Source of the DNA: Campylobacterota bacterium
GTDB lineage: Bacteria; Campylobacterota; Campylobacteria; Campylobacterales; Sulfurovaceae
Reading direction: 5' to 3'
Length of the DNA: 6,473 nucleotides
NCBI GenBank assembly: GCA_015488875.1
Contig: WFMX01000047.1
Location: 1 to 6,473, forward strand
The notes under the pieces were generated by a model that searched no databases, was not told the origin of the DNA, and saw only the letters and a program-made list of their open reading frames with translations. Made by a program: the position numbers and the translations under genes. This document shows, piece after piece, positions 1-4,704 of the stretch. Each line of letters begins with the position of its first letter. Position 1 is the first letter of the stretch.

Positions 1-45
1 GATGTTTTAGTTCGAAACAAATATCATTCGGCTAAAATAACTCTA

Positions 46-106
46 TGATAAATTATCAATATTTATAAGTTTATTTTATATATATTTAGATATTATATCA
101 ATGATA
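46..106. promoter_or_regulatory. Small palindromes upstream of the PAS gene
   Basis: Two short perfect palindromes with a one-base centre lie in this very AT-rich stretch: TGATAA-A-TTATCA at 46-58 and TATCA-A-TGATA at 96-106. GATAT-T-ATATC at 89-99 overlaps the second. The TATCA/TGATA half-site occurs in both main palindromes, as expected for paired operator sites of a dimeric regulator. In sequence this AT-rich, short palindromes also arise by chance, and no known operator consensus matches exactly. Confidence 0.2.
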
Positions 107-112
107 CTTCTT

Positions 113-140
113 TTGAAACTTAGAGAGTTTATCTCATAAT
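113..140 (+). promoter_or_regulatory. Putative sigma-70 promoter of the PAS gene
   Basis: TTGAAA (113-118) and CATAAT (135-140) are separated by 16 nt, close to the vegetative consensus. Transcription would begin about 35 nt before the PAS start codon. The 5-bp inverted repeat AAACT/AGTTT (116-120 and 126-130) overlaps the -35 box and spacer. This is a prediction by eye in AT-rich DNA. Confidence 0.35.
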
Positions 141-183
141 GTTTTACAAGTAGCCCAATAGCAATCACAAACAGGAGATCAAC

Positions 184-750
184 ATGTCAACTGCAAGACC
201 ACAACCTACAGGAAGAGAGATAAAGTTTAGTTCAGAGAAGATGCTAGTAAGCAAAACTGACGCAAGAGGTGTGATATCGTATGGCAATCAAAACCTTATG
301 GATATCTCTGGATATAGTGATGATGATCTATTGGGTACTCCTCACAATATATTAAGGCATCCCGATATGCCAAAGGCGATCTTTTATCTGATGTGGGATA
401 GCATCAAGAGAGGCAACAATATCATGGCGGTAGTCAAAAATCTATCAAAAAGTGGTGATCACTACTGGGTCACTACAGATTTTGATATACAGAAAAACAG
501 AGAGGGCAGGATACGAAACTATATCGCATTTAGGCAAGCCGCATCCAGAGATGTCATCAAAACTATAGAACCTATATATAGCAAGATGCTAGAGATAGAG
601 AAGAGCGAAGGGATGGACGCTTCACTCAAATACATAGAGACCTTTTTGGCAGAAAAAGATATAAGCTACAACGACTTCATAGAAGAGTTAGCTAGACCCA
701 AGGGACTCTCGGCTATCATCTTTGAGAAGATTAAAGATATGTTTAAGTAA
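184..750 (+). CDS. Aer/CetB-like PAS-domain redox (energy taxis) sensor
   Basis: A soluble 188-residue protein with one PAS domain (about residues 15-120) and a helical, charged C-terminal tail (about 121-188). The core closely resembles the FAD-binding PAS of E. coli Aer: a GYSDDDLLG segment, then PHNILRHPDMPKA (53-65) with R58, H59 and D61, W71, the pair K85-N86, and GDHYWV (91-96). In Aer, the RHPD region helps bind FAD. Unlike Aer, there is no transmembrane segment, HAMP or methyl-accepting domain. This matches the stand-alone PAS protein CetB of Campylobacter, which works with a separate membrane partner, CetA. No such partner is in the window. The start is set by AGGAGA (173-178) five bases before the ATG. 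Likely role: cytoplasmic sensing of redox or respiratory state, passed to a chemoreceptor or another partner. The family is confident; the partner is unknown. Confidence 0.85.
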   Translation: MSTARPQPTGREIKFSSEKMLVSKTDARGVISYGNQNLMDISGYSDDDLLGTPHNILRHPDMPKAIFYLMWDSIKRGNNIMAVVKNLSKSGDHYWVTTDFDIQKNREGRIRNYIAFRQAASRDVIKTIEPIYSKMLEIEKSEGMDASLKYIETFLAEKDISYNDFIEELARPKGLSAIIFEKIKDMFK

Positions 751-752
751 GG

Positions 753-1682
753 CTACGAAAAGTCCACACTACACAATCCTCTGAGCTTCTTTTCTAGACT
801 CTTCTTGATCATCTTTTTCAAATGCCTTGGTCGAATGATACGGATACTGGGTAGCCACTTGACGATGAGTTCTTCTAGCTCTCTGAGATTGGTGACACTG
901 TACTCCACCTCTAAGTCTCCGTTATCAAAATATGATATGATCTTTTGACTAGGGAGATACTCCTTTAGTATGAAAAAACGGCGTATTCGCTTGTCTACTC
1001 TGACCCTCACGATGATATCTTCCTTGCCATATACTGCCCAAGGTGTCTGAATCTTTTCGATGAACTCTACGGTATCTTTGTGAGTAAAGAAGCTCTTTGT
1101 AGTATATGATACCTCTACCACCATAGATATACTCAAAAACTCAAACTGTGATTTGCTGACATTGTCACCCACAAGATAGAAGTTTTCATTGAGAAATAGA
1201 ATTTTGTAGGGGTGGAATGTGCGATGAGTTTTTGTCCTTTCGGTCTGATATGCGAGCTTTATCTCTTTTTTGAATTTGATAGCATGCTCTAGCTTTTTGA
1301 GGATATCTCTATTTTTCATATTTTCAAATGGGCGTGACTTGAAGTCATAGAGGGCTGTAGATTTGGCGATGAGTGCTTTGGTCTTGTCAGATACTATAGA
1401 GTCACTATTGGTGATGTCGAAAATGTTTACTATATTGGCCAAAGTCATCAAGTCTGTGGCGGAGAGTATATCCTCCAAAAGCACCTTCTCATATGCCATA
1501 TAGCACTCACCATCTTTGCTCATAAAATCACCAAATAGCTCTCTGATGAGTTCAAAATCACGCCTGATAGTCCTCTCGCTCACCTCGTACTCCAAAGATA
1601 AGTGTGATATACAAAGCCTCTTCCCGTCATTGAGTGATTTTAGTATCTCTATAGTTCTGTATAGACTCGACTTTTGACCCAT
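753..1682 (-). CDS. HTH-WYL domain transcriptional regulator
   Basis: A 309-residue cytoplasmic DNA-binding protein. Residues about 5-55 form a DeoR/HTH_11-type winged helix-turn-helix (SLYRTIEIL at the start; recognition-helix region SERTIRRDFELIRE, 35-48). Residues about 130-200 are a WYL-type ligand-binding domain, with HPYKILFLNENFYLVGD at 157-173; the signature triad reads F-Y-L (168-170) instead of W-Y-L. Residues about 220-300 match the C-terminal WCX extension. WYL regulators usually sense nucleic-acid or nucleotide-like ligands and can activate or repress. The gene is divergent from rtcB across 126 bp, which makes rtcB the most likely target (inferred). Its 3' end meets the PAS gene stop with a 2-nt gap. 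The start ATG has AGGAGA five bases upstream, and its leader shares the 12-mer CAAACAGGAGAT with the PAS gene. Domain class is confident; ligand and regulon are unknown. Confidence 0.85.
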   Translation of the reverse strand: MGQKSSLYRTIEILKSLNDGKRLCISHLSLEYEVSERTIRRDFELIRELFGDFMSKDGECYMAYEKVLLEDILSATDLMTLANIVNIFDITNSDSIVSDKTKALIAKSTALYDFKSRPFENMKNRDILKKLEHAIKFKKEIKLAYQTERTKTHRTFHPYKILFLNENFYLVGDNVSKSQFEFLSISMVVEVSYTTKSFFTHKDTVEFIEKIQTPWAVYGKEDIIVRVRVDKRIRRFFILKEYLPSQKIISYFDNGDLEVEYSVTNLRELEELIVKWLPSIRIIRPRHLKKMIKKSLEKKLRGLCSVDFS

Positions 1683-1719
1683 GTGATATCTCCTGTTTGG
1701 ATTGATTGTGACGAGAGGT

Positions 1720-1725
1720 ATTGTA
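1720..1725 (-). promoter_or_regulatory. Possible -10 box of the WYL regulator gene
   Basis: On the minus strand this reads TACAAT, about 38 nt upstream of the WYL start codon. I see no convincing -35 box 16-18 nt further upstream, so the call is weak. The palindrome at 1754-1775 would lie about 30 bp upstream of it, where a regulator could control its own gene. Confidence 0.25.
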
Positions 1726-1753
1726 CTATTTTAGTATTAAAATTTCGGACAGA

Positions 1754-1775
1754 ATACGACAATGGTGTATCGTAT
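1754..1775. promoter_or_regulatory. Candidate operator: ATACGA-N10-TCGTAT palindrome
   Basis: A perfect 6-bp inverted repeat with a 10-nt spacer, giving half-sites 16 nt apart centre to centre. It sits in the divergent WYL/rtcB intergenic region, and its right half overlaps the TATAAT box of rtcB. A dimeric regulator bound here would contact the rtcB promoter directly. The adjacent WYL protein is the obvious candidate, but this is inferred from position only. Confidence 0.45.
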
Positions 1776-1778
1776 AAT
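1773..1778 (+). promoter_or_regulatory. rtcB promoter -10 box
   Basis: An exact TATAAT lies 30 nt before the rtcB start. No good -35 hexamer is present at the expected distance (the 1750-1755 region reads CAGAAT), so the promoter may need an activator. That would fit control by the WYL protein through the overlapping palindrome. Confidence 0.5.
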
Positions 1779-1808
1779 GTCATCAATTATATTTAAAAGG
1801 AGCAAAAG

Positions 1809-3146
1809 ATGGATTTAAAAAAATTTGGGTTTGTGGATATAGATCATGAGTTATTCAGTAAGACAGGTACACCATACAAGGTATATGCGGAGCTACTAGA
1901 GGGTGAGGCTCAAAAGCAGTTCTATAATGTACTCAACCAACCATATGTGACCTATGGTGCTTTGATGCCAGATGCACATACAGGATACACTATGCCTATA
2001 GGTGGTGTCTGTGCTACCAAGGATATGGTGGTGCCTCAGTTTGTGGGATTTGATATAGGGTGTGGCATGTGTGCCTACAAGACAGAGTATACTAGAGCAC
2101 AAGTAGAGACCCATGTAGATCAAATCTATGATCTAATAGTAGAGAGAGTACCACTAGGCTTTAACAGACACAAAAATCATCAATCACTCAAGATAGATCT
2201 ACCTATGAGTGATTTCGCAGAGCATATACTCAACACTATCGGTCTCAAACAGGTGGGAACTCTAGGTGGTGGCAACCACTTCATAGAGATAGGGTATGGT
2301 GCAGATGAGAGAGTATGGATAGTGATACACTCAGGCTCTAGGGGTTTTGGTCACAAGATAGCATCACATTATATGTTGCAATCATATATAGCAAAGTATC
2401 CACAAGAGGGGAGACTAAAGGCTGTTATAGATGACTTCGAGGAGAGAAATAGGCTCTTCAAAGAGAGAAACCCAGAGGGGTACAAAAAAGCACTCAAAAA
2501 GTTTAGCTCAAAGCAGAAGCTAGATATATCCAAGAAGTATGACCTCGATAAGATCAAAGAGATTTTACCACTAGGAGTAGAGTCCGATATGGGTAGAGAC
2601 TACATCAAAGATCAGAATTTTGCCTTAGAGTATGCACTCGAAAATCGTAAGAGAATGATAGAGACTATACATAATATACTAAATGAAGTGCTAGATGGGG
2701 AGTTTGTGTTTGACTACACAGACGAGAATCACTTCATTAATCGCAATCATAATCATGCAGAGTACAATACCAAACGCAAAGAGTGGATACACAGGAAAGG
2801 GGCAACACAAGCAGAAAATGGTATGAGAGGGGTGATCCCAGGCAATATGCGTGATGGCTCTTTCGTAGTCATAGGTAGAGGAGCGGATGAGTCACTATCT
2901 TCATCATCTCATGGAGCAGGACGAGTCATGAGTCGCAAAAAAGCAACAAAAGAGGTGAACTTAGAGGAGTTCAAAGCCTCTATGGATGGCATCAAAGGCA
3001 CTGTTGATGCAAATACCATAGATGAGTCACCATTTGCATACAAAGATATCTTTGAAGTGATGAGACTCCAAGAGGATCTAGTAGATGTAGTAGAACACAT
3101 CAAAGTCCTCATCAATATAAAAGATAGCGTAAAGAGGAGGTATTGA
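1809..3146 (+). CDS. rtcB: RtcB-family RNA-splicing/repair ligase
   Basis: RtcB joins RNA ends bearing a 2',3'-cyclic phosphate or 3'-phosphate to 5'-OH ends, using GTP and Mn2+, in tRNA and rRNA repair. The 445-residue protein has every core motif: PDAHTGY (54-60), GFDIGCGM (80-87; metal ligands D82, C85), GTLGGGNHFIEI (150-161; H157), IHSGSRG (173-179; H174), NRNHNH (311-316; H314 as ligand), RKGA (329-332), and SSHGAGRVMSR (366-376; H368, the residue guanylated in this family). It is about 37 residues longer than E. coli RtcB (408). The extra length falls between H174 and H314, in a Lys/Glu-rich stretch around 200-260. The start has AAGGAG (1797-1802) six bases upstream. It is divergent from the WYL regulator gene. 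No archease or rtcA gene is in the window. The fold and catalytic set are confident; the RNA substrate is unknown. Confidence 0.93.
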   Translation: MDLKKFGFVDIDHELFSKTGTPYKVYAELLEGEAQKQFYNVLNQPYVTYGALMPDAHTGYTMPIGGVCATKDMVVPQFVGFDIGCGMCAYKTEYTRAQVETHVDQIYDLIVERVPLGFNRHKNHQSLKIDLPMSDFAEHILNTIGLKQVGTLGGGNHFIEIGYGADERVWIVIHSGSRGFGHKIASHYMLQSYIAKYPQEGRLKAVIDDFEERNRLFKERNPEGYKKALKKFSSKQKLDISKKYDLDKIKEILPLGVESDMGRDYIKDQNFALEYALENRKRMIETIHNILNEVLDGEFVFDYTDENHFINRNHNHAEYNTKRKEWIHRKGATQAENGMRGVIPGNMRDGSFVVIGRGADESLSSSSHGAGRVMSRKKATKEVNLEEFKASMDGIKGTVDANTIDESPFAYKDIFEVMRLQEDLVDVVEHIKVLINIKDSVKRRY

Positions 3147-3175
3147 CAACCATTGGATATCAAAGAGGTCGTGAC

Positions 3176-3208
3176 TAGGGTGTCGGAAAACACTCAAATA
3201 AGCTCATA
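3176..3208. repeat. 33-bp dispersed repeat, copy 1
   Basis: It begins TAGGGTGTCG and ends AAATAAGCTCATA, and matches 6278-6310 at 30 of 33 positions; differences are at repeat positions 11, 19 and 20. This copy starts 30 nt after the rtcB stop codon. It contains a weak GTGT/ACAC inverted repeat. It abuts the large inverted-repeat structure that follows. The copies fall in different reading frames relative to upstream genes, so conservation is not at the protein level. Its nature is unknown; an intergenic repeat or a processing/termination signal would fit. Confidence 0.75.
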
Positions 3209-3324
3209 TCTCATTCCTTATTTTTGGATGGTAGAAGTGGTAGGGGTATAGTGATAATGATTTGAGTAACGAGGTGAAGTGTATCATTATAACCTCGCTA
3301 CCACTACCATGATGGGTATGAGAT
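3208..3324. repeat. 117-nt imperfect inverted repeat between convergent genes
   Basis: Paired arms, from outside in: ATCTCAT 3208-3214 with 3318-3324 (7 bp), CC 3216-3217 with GG 3315-3316, ATGGTA 3228-3233 with 3305-3310 (6 bp), and GTGGTAG 3237-3243 with 3298-3304 (7 bp). A 3-nt bulge (3234-3236) separates the last two stems. Inside are two competing stems: ATAATGAT 3254-3261 with 3283-3290 (8 bp), and CGAGGT 3270-3275 with 3292-3297 (6 bp). The element lies between the convergent 3' ends of rtcB and the propeller gene. A bidirectional terminator or mRNA 3'-end structure is the simplest reading, but no T-tract directly follows on either strand. A structured RNA or a palindromic mobile relic is the alternative. 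Confidence 0.6.
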
Positions 3325-3385
3325 CTTTTACGGAGTTTTTCATATCTCCATAAAATATCTTGAGACTCTCTCTGACTATCTTCAT
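3287..3385 (-). pseudogene. Possible truncated membrane-protein N-terminus (32 codons)
   Basis: A 32-codon ORF in frame with and immediately after the propeller gene (one codon between the TAA and its ATG). It begins MKIVRESLKIFYGDM and ends LIPIMVVVARL. A basic amphipathic start running into a hydrophobic LIPIMVVVA segment looks like the beginning of a polytopic membrane protein. It loosely recalls DUF1538-type proteins, from memory only. It stops inside the inverted repeat at 3208-3324. It has no ribosome binding site, so it is probably not translated on its own. A decayed gene remnant is the best guess; a chance ORF is possible. Confidence 0.25.
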
Positions 3386-3388
3386 ATA

Positions 3389-4588
3389 TTATTTGAGTGA
3401 TTTCTTTAGCTTGACCATGAAGAAATCTTTGGCATTGGTATAGCTATCACTCTCACCTACTATGACTATGCTACCGTCACTTGTGCGAGTGATGCCATGT
3501 GCGATATCTGTATTGCAACCACCATAAAGACCAGACCAAAATAGATCGCCATGTCTATCTAGTGCGATGACATATATATCATATACACCTTCACCCATAG
3601 AGTCTGTACCGCCTGCGATGACGAAGTCACCATCTCTACTCATAGTGATGGCGTTTGCAAAGTCATATCTCTTGTATCCATATATCTTATGCCACATTAA
3701 TTTGCCATCTGCACTAAAATTCATGACGCTCAGGTCTGTCTGTGCACTACCATATGATCTAGTATATCCAGCGGCTACTATGCCACCATCTAGTGTAGGA
3801 GTGACAGCATTGAGCATATCTTCATACTCACCACCATAAGTTCTAGCCCATATCTTTTTGCCATTTTGATCCATCTTCATGACAAAAAAGTCACTATCTC
3901 CCACACGATCTATCTCACGAGAACCTACCACTACTAGATTGCCATCACGAGTACGAGTCATACCACCTATGAGATCGTTTTTCTCACCACCGATTTTCTG
4001 CTCTGTGACCATATTCCCATTTTTGTTGATCTTGACTATAAATATATCTCTGTAGCCACTTCCAAAAGACTCAGTCTCACCTACTACGATAGCACCACCA
4101 TCATCAGTACCTGCTATAGCTCTACCATACTCTGCACGATCTCTACCAAATGTATTTTGCCATATGCCCTTGCCATCTAGCGATACTTTGGCGACATATA
4201 TATCTCTATCTCTCTTTTTGCTAAATGATCGACTAGTACCTACTACTAGTATGGAGCCATCTTTTGCTCTAGTGATGGCAGAACCTTCATCTAGATTTTT
4301 ACCGCCTAGCATCTTTCTCCATAGAGTTTTGCCTTGGGCATTGACACGAGTCACACATATATCTGTCTGCTTCGCATCAAATGATTTACAGCTACCCACT
4401 ATCGCTACATCGCCATCCTCTAGTGCTACGACACCCTTGGCTCTATCTGTATCCGTATCACCATAAGTCTCTTGCCATACTTTCTCAAATATTGGTTTTT
4501 TTGCTACTTTCTTCACCTCTTTGGCTACACTATTTGTGCCAAATAACAACAGTGTTGTTGTGGCTACTAAAAAAAATTTATTCATCAT
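3389..4588 (-). CDS. Secreted seven-bladed beta-propeller repeat protein
   Basis: A 399-residue exported protein of unknown function. Residues 1-22 form a signal peptide: MMNKFF, a hydrophobic core, then SVA before the likely cut ahead of K23. No lipobox cysteine is present, so it is probably periplasmic or secreted. After a short Lys-rich linker come seven repeats of 52-53 residues starting at W38, W90, W143, T195, W247, W299 and W351. Each follows the pattern W-x3-YGG, D, AI/GIT, DG-x-IVVG, SFG, D-I/F-V, DGK. The seventh stops after VKLKK, and PIFEKVW (32-38) probably supplies the last strand to close the ring. Such propellers bind proteins or ligands and lack an enzymatic signature. Blade 4 lacks the leading Trp. 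Two start codons are adjacent; the second (4585) sits 7 nt from AGGAG (4593-4597), the first only 4, so the true start may be the second Met. No partner gene is adjacent. Confidence 0.85.
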   Translation of the reverse strand: MMNKFFLVATTTLLLFGTNSVAKEVKKVAKKPIFEKVWQETYGDTDTDRAKGVVALEDGDVAIVGSCKSFDAKQTDICVTRVNAQGKTLWRKMLGGKNLDEGSAITRAKDGSILVVGTSRSFSKKRDRDIYVAKVSLDGKGIWQNTFGRDRAEYGRAIAGTDDGGAIVVGETESFGSGYRDIFIVKINKNGNMVTEQKIGGEKNDLIGGMTRTRDGNLVVVGSREIDRVGDSDFFVMKMDQNGKKIWARTYGGEYEDMLNAVTPTLDGGIVAAGYTRSYGSAQTDLSVMNFSADGKLMWHKIYGYKRYDFANAITMSRDGDFVIAGGTDSMGEGVYDIYVIALDRHGDLFWSGLYGGCNTDIAHGITRTSDGSIVIVGESDSYTNAKDFFMVKLKKSLK

Positions 4589-4614
4589 TTATCTCCTTGG
4601 GGTTGATTGTTATA

Positions 4615-4645
4615 ATTATACATTAAAAAGCTATATTTTACCCAA
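4615..4645 (-). promoter_or_regulatory. Putative promoter of the propeller gene
   Basis: On the minus strand an exact TATAAT spans 4620-4615. A poor -35 candidate, TTGGGT (4645-4640), is 19 nt upstream. The box ends about 26 nt before the first start codon, so the leader would be short and would carry CAATCA (4609-4604) and AGGAGAT (4597-4591). Confidence 0.4.
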
Positions 4646-4669
4646 AGAGATGAGCAAGTTAAGTTACTG

Positions 4670-4675
4670 TATACT
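4670..4675 (+). promoter_or_regulatory. Possible lsrK -10 box
   Basis: TATACT lies 29 nt before the lsrK start. No clear -35 hexamer is found 16-18 nt upstream. It is the only -10-like sequence well placed for lsrK in the 116-bp region shared with the divergent propeller gene. Confidence 0.3.
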
Positions 4676-4704
4676 AATTTTATGATTTTACACAAAGGAG
4701 TGAT

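Noticed and set aside
38..60. FNR/CRP-type binding site in the leader palindrome
   Set aside because: TTGAT and ATCA elements are present, but their spacing does not match the TTGAT-N4-ATCAA consensus, so no regulator is named.
1896..3193. Minus-strand open frames within and beyond rtcB
   Set aside because: They are antisense to a fully conserved RtcB reading frame, with Ser/Leu-rich composition and no initiation signals.
3147..3251. 34 open codons in frame after the rtcB stop, ending at a TAG (3249-3251)
   Set aside because: RtcB already ends at its usual C-terminal position, the extension has no well-spaced ribosome binding site for its TTG (3153), and it runs through the repeat and the inverted-repeat arm. 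A read-through product or separate gene is not supported.
3254..3297. H-type pseudoknot formed by the two inner stems
   Set aside because: Only one unpaired base lies between the 3' arms, too short to span an 8-bp stem, so the stems are treated as alternatives rather than a pseudoknot.
4164..4626. Open frames on the + strand opposite the propeller gene
   Set aside because: They are low-complexity, Ser/Pro/Leu-rich reverse readings of the repeated blades, with no ribosome binding site or family resemblance. The minus-strand protein has clear repeats and a signal peptide.
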